DNA of 28,582 nt, from contig CAJUDH010000029.1 of the NCBI GenBank assembly GCA_910584845.1, forward strand, positions 1 to 28,582, in the 5' to 3' direction. The notes under the pieces are model-generated. The model was not told the DNA's origin. It worked only from the letters and a program-made list of their open reading frames with translations, and made no database searches. This document shows positions 7,723 to 15,611 of this stretch, piece by piece (within the stretch, counting starts at the first letter, position 1; every line of letters begins with the position of its first letter). Origin of the DNA: an uncultured Lachnospiraceae bacterium. GTDB taxonomy: Bacteria; Bacillota; Clostridia; Lachnospirales; Lachnospiraceae. Position numbers and translations under genes: made by a program.

Positions 7723-9824
7723 ACAAAATTTACCCCCCCCCCGCGCATTTTTTCACCAATAAGCATCAGCAACAGGATTGCCAATATACCATGCAAGTCA
7801 TCTAACCCTTCCAACGGATGGTTGATGATTTCATCCAAATGAGGGACCGTCTGTTCCGCAATGGAGGAAATCGGTAGGATTGACTGTTCCAGGTTTGTGC
7901 TTTCGAAAATGACGGATTGCTTTTCCAAATCTGCGTTATAGTCATATTCTACATGGATCCCGTGGTTCTCTACGATTTGAATAAAGTCCTCCAAGTCCAA
8001 TTCCATGTTTACGGTAACTTTCAGGCTAAGCTTTACCGTATGGACGTCAACCAGGCAATCCTTCAGGTGCTTATCAAAATAGGTAACAACCAGGTCAGCA
8101 TGTTTTCTTTGTGGGTAAATATATTTTTCTGCATCCGGAAGCCTAGAAGATATTTGTTCCAGGATTTTTTCCTTGCTATATCCCCGGTTTGCCACGTCCC
8201 TCTGGATCTTCCAATAACGCCTCAAATTTTCATCAATATCCATATAAATTTTTAAATCTAAACTGTTACGGATCTGCGGCAAATATAAGGCATGGAGCCC
8301 ACATAACAAGATAAATGGCTTGGGCCGGATTTTACTTTGTTTCGTAAATCGCCCTGTACTATGGTCATAGTCCACCCGTAATACGCTTTGGCCGGATTTT
8401 AAAGTGGCCAGGTCCCGGGCCTGGCGGTATAGGAAATTTGACTTAGGGTTCAGGTGGGTAAAATGCTTCCACATAGCGTTGCCCCGTTCCCATTTGTGGT
8501 CCCCGTCCCCTTCAATAAACAATAGGTTCTTTTGGCCAAAAACCTGTTCCGCCATGGAAATAAAGGTGCTTTTCCCGCTCCCACTGTCCCCGGACACCCC
8601 AATGGTAAAAGGCATGTTTCTCCTTTTATATAAAGAATTGCTGGCAATTCCTGACTGGTACATCATATAGATGGAATAAGACAAGACTGCCTCCAAGACA
8701 GTAAATAGCCCGTTCCTGGCCAAAGGGGCGTCTGCCTTAATCCAATCTAAGCTTTTGTCAAGGTAGTACAAATCCACATAGGAAGTATGATGTGCGAACA
8801 CAAAATAAAATAGATAGGAAAGATTCAAAAACAGGTAAATAACCAAATTCCGGTATCGGTCAGAACGTATGTCAATAAAATAGATCGTAATAAACGGGAT
8901 AATCCACACATACCAGCCGGGCATAGGCGGGATCAATACAAGAAATATGGAAAATAGGATCCCACAAAAACTATATAAAAGATCCCGGTTTATCTTGGCA
9001 ATGGTAAATACATGGAGATAAATCAAAATTACTGCTAAAACCGGAATATAGATTTTTACACTGGAAAAATCTATCGTTATCTTTGTTAAAATTGCCTGTT
9101 CATGATTGAGAAGCACGTTATGGAGGAACCCCTTCCCCCAAAAGGGAAGGACACAAACAAAGGCCAATGCAAAAGGGGTGGCGGTATAAAGGAAAGCCTT
9201 TTTCCACCCATCGCGTTTCCCTATAAAAAAGAATAAAATGGGGATAGCCGCCAATATATGAAATTTACAGGCGATAGAGGAGGCTAAAAACAATATGTAT
9301 TTTATTCCATTATGGCCTTTGGGAGAAACTAAATAGGATATAGCCCCCAGAAACAAAGCGGTCGGTATAATATCCAGTTGCCCGTGCATGTAAGTGGAAT
9401 AAATGATAATTGGCGAGGCAAAATATAAAACTCCTATATACTTACGTTTCCCTGGGAACAGTTTCATAAGATAATACATCCCCAGGCAGTCAAACACAAG
9501 GTTGGGAAGTTTAAATAATATGTTTTTAAGCAGTAAAACCTTTCCTGCTAGAAGAGAAAGCGCCCCGCCTACGCACTCTATAGCAAGCATAACAGGAGGG
9601 TATGGGAATAGCCCAGGTTCCTGATAAAAATATTCATATGGGTTAAACCAATTCCCAGCATATCCCTGCCCTAAAAAACCATTGACGAACCGCATAAACA
9701 TCAAATTTTGATAATCCGATGAAAAAAGGCCCATTAATATGATTTTAAAGACCAGTACACTGACCATAAAGAAATGAAACACGGATATGTGATATTTTTT
9801 CCCAATTTGAATTCCTTTGATCAT
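7716..9824 (-). CDS. GT-C membrane glycosyltransferase fused to a uridine-kinase-like P-loop kinase
   Basis: The 702-residue protein has two parts. Residues 1-395 are a multi-spanning membrane region of about ten segments, with periplasmic-loop features of polyprenol-phosphate-sugar-dependent GT-C enzymes (FPYPPVML at 73-80, MHGQLDIIPT at 146-155). Residues 405-585 are a cytoplasmic kinase of the uridine kinase/phosphoribulokinase type: Walker A GVSGDSGSGKST at 409-420, FIEGDGDHKWER at 436-447, RDLATLKSG at 470-478 and a lid-like region rich in Arg near 540-575. The remaining C-terminus (590-690) is family-specific and ends in a short hydrophobic stretch just before the G10 run. The ATG overlaps the upstream stop (ATGA). 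The kinase probably phosphorylates a sugar or polyol destined for nucleotide activation, and the GT-C part transfers the lipid-linked product outside the cell. The fusion is unusual; the substrate is unknown. Confidence 0.8.
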   Translation of the reverse strand: MIKGIQIGKKYHISVFHFFMVSVLVFKIILMGLFSSDYQNLMFMRFVNGFLGQGYAGNWFNPYEYFYQEPGLFPYPPVMLAIECVGGALSLLAGKVLLLKNILFKLPNLVFDCLGMYYLMKLFPGKRKYIGVLYFASPIIIYSTYMHGQLDIIPTALFLGAISYLVSPKGHNGIKYILFLASSIACKFHILAAIPILFFFIGKRDGWKKAFLYTATPFALAFVCVLPFWGKGFLHNVLLNHEQAILTKITIDFSSVKIYIPVLAVILIYLHVFTIAKINRDLLYSFCGILFSIFLVLIPPMPGWYVWIIPFITIYFIDIRSDRYRNLVIYLFLNLSYLFYFVFAHHTSYVDLYYLDKSLDWIKADAPLARNGLFTVLEAVLSYSIYMMYQSGIASNSLYKRRNMPFTIGVSGDSGSGKSTFISMAEQVFGQKNLLFIEGDGDHKWERGNAMWKHFTHLNPKSNFLYRQARDLATLKSGQSVLRVDYDHSTGRFTKQSKIRPKPFILLCGLHALYLPQIRNSLDLKIYMDIDENLRRYWKIQRDVANRGYSKEKILEQISSRLPDAEKYIYPQRKHADLVVTYFDKHLKDCLVDVHTVKLSLKVTVNMELDLEDFIQIVENHGIHVEYDYNADLEKQSVIFESTNLEQSILPISSIAEQTVPHLDEIINHPLEGLDDLHGILAILLLMLIGEKMRGGGVNFVC
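7733..7742 (-). repeat. Ten-base G homopolymer at the end of the GT-C/kinase gene
   Basis: The - strand has ten consecutive G residues between CGC and TAAATTTTGTATG. With G10 the upstream protein ends in RGGGVNFVC and stops after overlapping the HAD start. With G9 it stops immediately at TAA after the run. With G11 the frame runs through GKFC straight into the HAD ATG, giving a 927-residue fusion. The run also lies where the HAD ribosome binding site would be. The length is directly seen; slippage is inferred. Confidence 0.7.
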
Positions 9825-10627
9825 TCTGCCAAATACCTTTTATCCTGGACAAACCGTTTCCAATATCGTATTGTTTGCATATATTCCTCGTAATCTTTTG
9901 GGGTTCCCCATCCGATATAACGTTGAACTTCAAATACCTTTGCCCGGTAGCCCAAATCCAGCACATGTTTGACTACCTGGTCTACATAAAATTCCCCATT
10001 AACCCGGTCATTTTCAGAAATCATTTTTTCTGCAGCCTGGATAAAGATGTCTGCCTTGCGGAACCAAAAAGTTGCCACAACAGCATGGTCGTTCATGGGG
10101 GTATCTGAAATAGCCTTTTTTATGGATACCCCGGTAATGTTATGGCCGGAGTCGGTTATCATCCATCCATAAGCGTTGGGATTGGCTAAAACCGTTTCTT
10201 GGTTCCTATAAGTAAATACAATGCAATCCGCGTCCTTTTTCCTTTCTTCAAACACATCCGGATCTAGTACCATTCCGTTGTCACAGCCGGCAATCAGCAA
10301 TTCCTGATGGGGGGCGATAGAGCCTTTTGCCAATAAGCAAGTACATGCCTGGCCGTCCGTCAGGTGGTCAACAGTAATAAATTTCCCGTTGGGCAATTCG
10401 TTATGGATGGCGTTTTCGACCCCATCCCTTTTATGGAAATCCCGGTCAATAAAAACCACATTGGAGCCGTCTTGGCATATTCCGGGCAAATCTAAGGCGG
10501 CGCATACCACCATGGGGAGCGGTTTTCCTGAGCGCCGGTCAATAACTGGCAAGGCTGGCTTATGGATCTGGTATCCTTGTTCCTGGAACCGTTTCCCTTC
10601 GCCGGCCATGGGTATGATTATGTTCAT
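9821..10627 (-). CDS. Sugar-phosphate nucleotidyltransferase (second of two)
   Basis: The 268-residue protein starts with the nucleotidyltransferase signature MNIIIPMAGEGKRF, followed by KPALPV (residues 24-29), and has a metal/nucleotide-site segment IAGCDNGMVLD near residue 112-122. The end reads RYIGWGTPKDYEEYM, a common closing pattern of NDP-sugar pyrophosphorylases with a one-domain layout. It should join a nucleoside triphosphate and a sugar or polyol phosphate. The start overlaps the stop of the preceding nucleotidyltransferase by four bases (ATGA), and the stop overlaps the next start in the same way, so the three products are probably made together. Compared with its neighbour it has the longer linker RRSGKPLPM after KPALPV, so the two are diverged paralogues and likely handle different substrates or act in sequence. 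The nucleotide cannot be told from the sequence. Confidence 0.8.
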   Translation of the reverse strand: MNIIIPMAGEGKRFQEQGYQIHKPALPVIDRRSGKPLPMVVCAALDLPGICQDGSNVVFIDRDFHKRDGVENAIHNELPNGKFITVDHLTDGQACTCLLAKGSIAPHQELLIAGCDNGMVLDPDVFEERKKDADCIVFTYRNQETVLANPNAYGWMITDSGHNITGVSIKKAISDTPMNDHAVVATFWFRKADIFIQAAEKMISENDRVNGEFYVDQVVKHVLDLGYRAKVFEVQRYIGWGTPKDYEEYMQTIRYWKRFVQDKRYLAE

Positions 10628-11406
10628 CTTTTGTCAAACCTCCTTACCATATCTGTCCAAAACAGATACTCTTTTAGGTCTTCCGGCGTACCCCATTGGC
10701 AAAATTGTTCCACATTGGCAGGGGCCCATACCTGTAGCCCATCCTGAACCATAAAATTGTAAGGAAGGCTGGCATAGTATTCACCATTGAGGGCTTTCCC
10801 GCTGTCCACCAGGCGTTGGCAGTACCGTTTTAATAATTCCCCGGTACGAAAATAGTAAACCCCTGGGGAGTGCCTTGCTTTTGTTTTATCTGCTTCAAAG
10901 GAATACTTTTCCCGGATCTCTAATAAGTTTTCTTCTTTGTCTACCAGACAGGAAGCATATACATTTTTCGCGGGAAGGAGATGGGGATGAAAGCCTGTAT
11001 AACAGGGGATGCAGCCGTCACATCCCCTTTCCCGCACATTTTCCTTGAAGGAAGCCCAATCCCAATACATATAGAAATCGCAATAATTAATGATACATGG
11101 TTCCATGTCCGGAATCTGCCCTGCCGCCCTTAGTACGTCATAAACAGGCCCTTTTTTCATCCACTCTTTTATCGCGTAAACCTCAGCAGACGGGGAGATT
11201 TCTAATAGTGCCTTTTTCATCCCGGGAATTTTTTCCAGATGCTCCTGGCGGCAGACAAACAGGATATTGGATTCTCCCGGATACATCCCGTCCAGGATCC
11301 ATTGAAGGATGCTTTTACCCTGCACTTTGATAAACGGCTTTAATTCCTGATAACCGGCTGCTACAAATCGAGAGCCATACCCTGTCATTGGTATAATGAT
11401 TTTCAT
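10624..11406 (-). CDS. Sugar-phosphate nucleotidyltransferase (first of two)
   Basis: The 260-residue protein opens with MKIIIPMTGYGSRF and KPFIKVQGKSILQW at residues 23-36, the phosphate- and base-binding elements of nucleotidyltransferases. IINYCDFYMYWD near residues 105-116 supplies the metal-binding Asp, and QWGTPEDLKEYL near the end matches the family's closing motif. AAGGGGAATAAC lies directly before the ATG. It sits between a class II aldolase (19 bases upstream) and the paralogous nucleotidyltransferase (ATGA overlap). The pair probably prepares an activated sugar for the GtrB-like enzyme further along the operon. Single-domain length rules out the longer GlmU- and ManC-type bifunctional enzymes. 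Confidence 0.8.
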   Translation of the reverse strand: MKIIIPMTGYGSRFVAAGYQELKPFIKVQGKSILQWILDGMYPGESNILFVCRQEHLEKIPGMKKALLEISPSAEVYAIKEWMKKGPVYDVLRAAGQIPDMEPCIINYCDFYMYWDWASFKENVRERGCDGCIPCYTGFHPHLLPAKNVYASCLVDKEENLLEIREKYSFEADKTKARHSPGVYYFRTGELLKRYCQRLVDSGKALNGEYYASLPYNFMVQDGLQVWAPANVEQFCQWGTPEDLKEYLFWTDMVRRFDKR

Positions 11407-11425
11407 GTTATTCCCCTTTTTCCTT

Positions 11426-12475
11426 TTATGTTATCTTTTGCCGGTATTTTTCTGCGTCCCAATTTAAAAGAAAGCTTTGTTCTTCTGAAGAAAGTATTTC
11501 TAAACTTTGGCCTTGGTTAAGTAAAAAGACTTGTGCGGAAAAAGCCAAAACACTCTCGATTTCCCGCGCCTTTTTTATACTTTCCCCACGGATAAACAAA
11601 TCTTTTCCATAGGAGATTAGAATAGGTTCTCCATAACAAGATAAGAAATTTTGCAACGATTCCCTTCCGGAAATTTGTTCATAATCCATAGGATGCTTTC
11701 CGCAAAAAACAACGCAATCCGGGCACATCTGATAATCCCAAAGGGAGTAGCCACATGCTTGGTAAGCATCCAATATAATTTTATTTTCTGCCTTGACTAC
11801 TAGTTTTTTATCGCCGATTCCCCAACCTTGCAGGTTTTTATATATCTCAAAACCATGGCGGTACGCCTGGCAATCCATCCCAACCCTGTCTTCAATGGTT
11901 TTGTTCGTTTCCTCGCTAATTTGGATTACTTCCTCTGCCGAATCCCCGCTGATCACCACTCCATGGTTCTTTAAGAAAATCCGGTGGATTTCCCGCTTTT
12001 TCCTGTTCATTTCCCGTAAATAAGAACGGTAGTAAACTTGAGCCAATTTTAATCCGGGCGTGGCATAATCCACACATAGGGCATCCGGAAAAATCCCTTG
12101 TAGTTCTTCCATCCCCCCTTGTCTTGACGCAAGCACATTGACAGCAACCGAATGGGTATGTAAAGTCACCCGGCCGGTAATGGCATGCAAATAGGTTTCA
12201 ATTGACGGGCGCCTCCCGGCTAGAAGCGTTTCCTCTAATATTTTTGTTTTCTCATCCGGGAATTTTTGGCTGGCAAGGGTATCCATATACTGCCGAATGG
12301 CTTGATAATCAACGATGGAGTAACCGTCTTTTTCTGTTATATCTGCCATTTGAATACCGGATGCTTTAATTACCATCCTGTTGCCATCCAGTTTTTCAGA
12401 GGAATTTCCTCCTCCGGCCTGAACCAGGTCCTCCCGCATGCCTGCGTATTTGGATATTTGGATAAAATCTTTCAT
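11426..12475 (-). CDS. Class II aldolase/adducin-family protein
   Basis: I chose the ATG at 12475 because AAGGAGGGGCT lies immediately before it; the frame is open further upstream but without a ribosome binding site. The protein then has 349 residues. Residues 1-205 form the class II aldolase fold: AGGGNSSEK at 20-28 (phosphate-binding Gly/Asn/Ser), SIETYLHA at 91-98 (catalytic Glu), LHTHSVAVN at 105-113 and FLKNHGVVISG at 167-177 (three zinc-binding His). The C-terminal 140 residues are an extra domain as in RhaD-like long forms, but the dehydrogenase part of RhaD is absent. It probably makes or cleaves a phosphorylated keto-sugar by a dihydroxyacetone-phosphate-type aldol reaction, feeding the nucleotidyltransferases, kinase and HAD phosphatase of the operon. 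The exact substrate is not inferable. Confidence 0.8.
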   Translation of the reverse strand: MKDFIQISKYAGMREDLVQAGGGNSSEKLDGNRMVIKASGIQMADITEKDGYSIVDYQAIRQYMDTLASQKFPDEKTKILEETLLAGRRPSIETYLHAITGRVTLHTHSVAVNVLASRQGGMEELQGIFPDALCVDYATPGLKLAQVYYRSYLREMNRKKREIHRIFLKNHGVVISGDSAEEVIQISEETNKTIEDRVGMDCQAYRHGFEIYKNLQGWGIGDKKLVVKAENKIILDAYQACGYSLWDYQMCPDCVVFCGKHPMDYEQISGRESLQNFLSCYGEPILISYGKDLFIRGESIKKAREIESVLAFSAQVFLLNQGQSLEILSSEEQSFLLNWDAEKYRQKIT

Positions 12476-12510
12476 AGCCCCTCCTTTTTGGCCCTCAAGA
12501 TGCCCCATAA

Positions 12511-14106
12511 TCATTTTCCGGTATCCAAGATATAAATGTATAAACCATGGGGGATATTACTAAAGTACCTACTGCCATATTCCACTTCTGTATGGGTATC
12601 CTGTTCATAACAGTCCACGGCATACCTCATTATGCTTTCTTGATCCGTAAAAATATCGCCTGCCAGATCCGGAAACTCTTCCCCTATTTGTGCAATCCTT
12701 GCCTGGCCTATTTGGCTAATGGCCTTTCCCACACCAAGCACCATCACATACCGGGACTTTGCAGGCTCTTCCTTTACATATGCACTCATATGCAGTTGTG
12801 GATTTCCAGTTCTATGGTAGAAGGGAAAATCCATTAATTGCGGGTCAAAACCGTAATAAGCAATGATGCCTTTCGGCTGATATTTTTCGATGTATTCTTC
12901 TGCTATGCCAGATAAGAGCAGGTTATGCCTTAAGGGGATTTCTGTTACGGTAGACTGTAAATAGGCCCCGGCCATTAAAAACCCCCATACCGCAAGTAAC
13001 CATGTATACCTTTTCTTCCCCAAAGAAAGGCACCACTCTATCCCATAACAAAGCACCAATAAAACAAGGGGATAAAAAATAAGCGTATGCCTGGATGGCG
13101 AAAAGGTTAATTTCTTCATTAAAACCAACCCAATAAATTCCAACGCAATCAAATCTAAATACAAGGCCAGCCATTTGTTTTTCCGGTGTATATGGACAAG
13201 GCCAAACAGGCAGGCCGCCCCCAAAATAATGGTTAAAATTTTCGTCCAGGCATTAAACTGGTTTGATACGAAAAAAACATGTAGGTAGGTATAGGCGTTA
13301 TCTACAAACCATTTTATGGTTTTTACAGAAATCAAATCATGGATATTTGTGTATTCAAAGGGGAATAGGAACCTCCCATTTATTCCGGCATTCCAATTGA
13401 CGCCTCTCTCTAACAGCCCCTTGTCAAGAAACGTACATATAAGGGGCAACGATAACAGCCCACTAACTACCCCAGAACATACTAAACGGATTTTATCTTT
13501 TTTATTTGCCTGTACAAACATACTAAAGTACAAGGAAGCCAAAATAATGACGCTATGGTATTGGCTGTAAAAGGCGGACACGGAAAGGGTTATAAGCCAA
13601 GGCATAGAAAAGGCCTTTCCCCCACAAAAACCCTGAAAATATATCGTCAAAGCCAATACGGCCAATACTCCAATTTCGTAGGGCTCAGCCTGTGCCGAGT
13701 AAATAATATTTTCCCAGGATGATGCAATAATAGCAACTGCAATTACAAGGATAGGCTTCTTAAAATCGGAATAAGAAAAAGACTTTTTTATCAATGAATA
13801 AGTTAAGAGGATGGAGGCAGACCCGGCTAGAAAAGAGGGGAAACGCCCTAATGCAATATTAAAAATATACGGGAAAGATGGGTTCACCAATATTTTAGAA
13901 AAAAACACCTGCAAAGGGGCATAGGTCCATCCATATTCTAAGAAATTTATAAAAGGCTTCTGTTCCGACGACAGCCTGACCAGGCAATTGATAAAGCCGA
14001 CGTCATCGTAATGGGTAAAATGGAAAAATACCCAATAAAGCCGAAATAGGATGCCCGCAATTATAATTAAGGTGAGTATATAGCGGTATAAGGGCTTGGT
14101 ATTCAT
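12511..14106 (-). CDS. GT-C (GT39/ArnT-like) membrane glycosyltransferase
   Basis: A GGAGA motif seven bases before the ATG at 14106 makes this the likely start, four codons inside the longest frame. The 531-residue protein has about eleven to twelve hydrophobic segments and the GT-C hallmark of an acidic pair in the first extracytoplasmic loop (HYDDVGF near residue 30). The C-terminal approximately 130 residues form a soluble domain, as in dolichyl/undecaprenyl-phosphate-sugar transferases such as ArnT and PMT relatives. It would transfer a sugar from a polyprenyl-phosphate carrier to an acceptor on the outer face. It opens the second half of the glycan locus after a 316-base gap and precedes the class II aldolase by 35 bases. 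With the GT-C/kinase fusion there are two such transferases but only one GtrA and one GtrB-like gene. Confidence 0.8.
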   Translation of the reverse strand: MNTKPLYRYILTLIIIAGILFRLYWVFFHFTHYDDVGFINCLVRLSSEQKPFINFLEYGWTYAPLQVFFSKILVNPSFPYIFNIALGRFPSFLAGSASILLTYSLIKKSFSYSDFKKPILVIAVAIIASSWENIIYSAQAEPYEIGVLAVLALTIYFQGFCGGKAFSMPWLITLSVSAFYSQYHSVIILASLYFSMFVQANKKDKIRLVCSGVVSGLLSLPLICTFLDKGLLERGVNWNAGINGRFLFPFEYTNIHDLISVKTIKWFVDNAYTYLHVFFVSNQFNAWTKILTIILGAACLFGLVHIHRKNKWLALYLDLIALEFIGLVLMKKLTFSPSRHTLIFYPLVLLVLCYGIEWCLSLGKKRYTWLLAVWGFLMAGAYLQSTVTEIPLRHNLLLSGIAEEYIEKYQPKGIIAYYGFDPQLMDFPFYHRTGNPQLHMSAYVKEEPAKSRYVMVLGVGKAISQIGQARIAQIGEEFPDLAGDIFTDQESIMRYAVDCYEQDTHTEVEYGSRYFSNIPHGLYIYILDTGK

Positions 14107-14422
14107 GATAATCTCCATTCATTAAATCATACTAAAATCTGGAAGGGGCAGCAGCAACCGTGTAAAAGCCATCAAAAATAAAATTCTGGAATGTACTAGG
14201 ATCCATTGTTTGAAATATACACCTATATAAGGGCGCATACTAATAAACTAAATTCCTTTGCATTCGGAACAAGATACCTTATAGGCCAATCTGCCCGATA
14301 TACATACCTAACTATCAAGTACCCATAATGATATCAAAGCCCATGGACTTTGGCATTTTCTAAGCTATTTATCACGATGGCTTCCGAATCCTGTTGCCAA
14401 TTGGAAAACCACTCATTGGAGA
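14107..14422. other. Gap between the two halves of the glycan locus
   Basis: There is no complete gene in these 316 bases. On the - strand an open stretch of about 35 codons (reading NEWFSNWQQDSEAIVINSLE and ending in TGA at about 14340) has coding-like composition, but it has no start and overlaps the end of the DUF1919 frame. It may be the tail of a lost gene; I do not recognise it. I looked for a sigma-A promoter for the downstream operon and found no convincing -35/-10 pair. Confidence 0.4.
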
Positions 14423-15066
14423 TTAATCCAAATGCCTTGGAATATGCTTAGGTGAACCTGCAGCATTAAACCAGGAAACATAATCAAATGCGTCATAGTA
14501 TTTTTTATAAGTAAACCTATTTTTATAGGCAGAGCATATCCCCACACAGTCCTGCCCCTCAAATCCTGGTATGTAATAGGCGGATTTAATTTCCTTATAT
14601 TTTTTACTGCAAAAAACAATTTTATGTGGATACTTTAACTGGTCAAATTTTAGCAAATCCTCGTAGGTGCATCCATCCCTATCTGAAAATAAGATATAAA
14701 TATGATTCTTATCTATACGTTGTTTCCGTTTATCCCAAAGGTTTGCCGCTTCTTCTGCTGTTGCGTAATGCTGAAAATATATTTTGATATCATCTAGTAT
14801 ACCTACAGGATAATTACCCCCCCCACATTTTCTGGAATAAACTTTAAGTCGCAATTCAAATAATGTTCCATATTTTCACAAAATTTCAAAAAATCTTTGG
14901 GGGGTAGCCACAAATTAACAAATGGGGAATTGAACCTTAAGTGCAAATCGCTTAAAATACATCCCCCATTGCAATTGCTTGAAATAAGAGTAATATCTGT
15001 ATGGTGCAACCGTTTCCTATTATATAAATTATAATATTTTCTAAAAAAAGAATTTATTATGCTCAT
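14423..15066 (-). pseudogene. DUF1919-family protein, frameshifted in a G8 run
   Basis: The first frame begins at 15066 and reads ISSNCNGGCILSDL and NLWLPPKDFLKFCENMEHYL, then stops at 14803 after a G8 run. A second frame from about 14816 to 14423 continues with YPVGILDDIKIYFQHYATAE, HIYILFSDRDGC and SAYYIPGFEGQDCVGI. Together they give the DUF1919 (polysaccharide-locus protein) architecture. Adding one G restores a 214-residue protein through NVGGGNYPVGILDD, exactly where family members are continuous. Removing two would also restore the frame. DUF1919 proteins occur in exopolysaccharide and capsule loci, but their reaction is not established. As assembled the gene is off; it may be a phase-variable gene, a genuine pseudogene or a sequencing error. 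It follows the tagD-like gene by 68 bases. Confidence 0.75.
14817..14824 (-). repeat. Eight-base G homopolymer inside the DUF1919 gene
   Basis: Eight consecutive G residues on the coding strand lie between AAAATGT and TAATTATCC, exactly at the point where the DUF1919 frame breaks. Nine G residues would restore the full frame. The sequence is seen directly; variability is inferred. Confidence 0.75.
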
Positions 15067-15134
15067 AATGGTTCATGCCACCTTCAAACCCTTTCATAAT
15101 TTTATAAAAAGGTTTTATCCGCCCTTTTTACTAA

Positions 15135-15569
15135 TTATTCTTGGGAACCCTGCAATTTGCCCCGTAAATTATGCAAAGTTTCATTAATTAATGTTGACGA
15201 AGTCCCCTTATAATAAGGGAAATAGATGATTTTTACATTGACTTTCCTAAACTGTTCTTCATAATCATTCCATTTTTCTGTATCGTACCAGTCATCCCCA
15301 ACAAACATAATATCAAATTTTATTTTTTTCCAAGCTTCAAATTTATCCATACTGTCTTGCGGGATTGCGGCATCCACAAATTTTATGTTCCGGACAATTT
15401 CCAAACGCTCTTCAAATGGGATGACAGCCTGTTTATGCTTATAGGACACCAATTCATCTGTGGTAACACCAACTACCAGTTTATCACAAAGGGATTTGGC
15501 ATTTTTTAGCATATTTAAATGGCCGATATGGAACAAATCAAAAACCCCTGTCGTATAACCAATAACCAT
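15135..15569 (-). CDS. tagD: Glycerol-3-phosphate cytidylyltransferase-like (TagD family)
   Basis: The 144-residue protein has the cytidylyltransferase signature GVFDLFHIGHLNML (HIGH at residues 14-17), FVGDDWYDTEKW at about 89-100 and PYYKGTSSTLI near 118-128, which takes the place of the RTEGISTT motif. The length matches TagD/GCT enzymes of about 130-140 residues. It should make CDP-glycerol from CTP and glycerol-3-phosphate, the donor for the two TagF/TagB-like glycerophosphotransferases in the same locus (18724-19899 and 26156-27409). Closely related cytidylyltransferases can use other polyol or amino-alcohol phosphates, so the substrate rests on this context. The gene lies 42 bases after the asparagine-synthase-like gene. 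The start has GGAAAGG only two bases away and GAAAGGGG further upstream, so initiation may be weak. Confidence 0.8.
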   Translation of the reverse strand: MVIGYTTGVFDLFHIGHLNMLKNAKSLCDKLVVGVTTDELVSYKHKQAVIPFEERLEIVRNIKFVDAAIPQDSMDKFEAWKKIKFDIMFVGDDWYDTEKWNDYEEQFRKVNVKIIYFPYYKGTSSTLINETLHNLRGKLQGSQE

Positions 15570-15611
15570 AGCCTTTCCATAGCCCCTTTCTGCTAATAAT
15601 ATTTTGCCTAT

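Noticed and set aside
12476..12514. Longer start for the class II aldolase
   Set aside because: AAGGAGGGGCT directly before the ATG at 12475 is a far stronger initiation site.
14107..14422. Promoter for the second half of the glycan locus
   Set aside because: TTGATA- and TATAT-like pieces exist but never with a spacing of 16-18 bases; transcription may simply continue from upstream.
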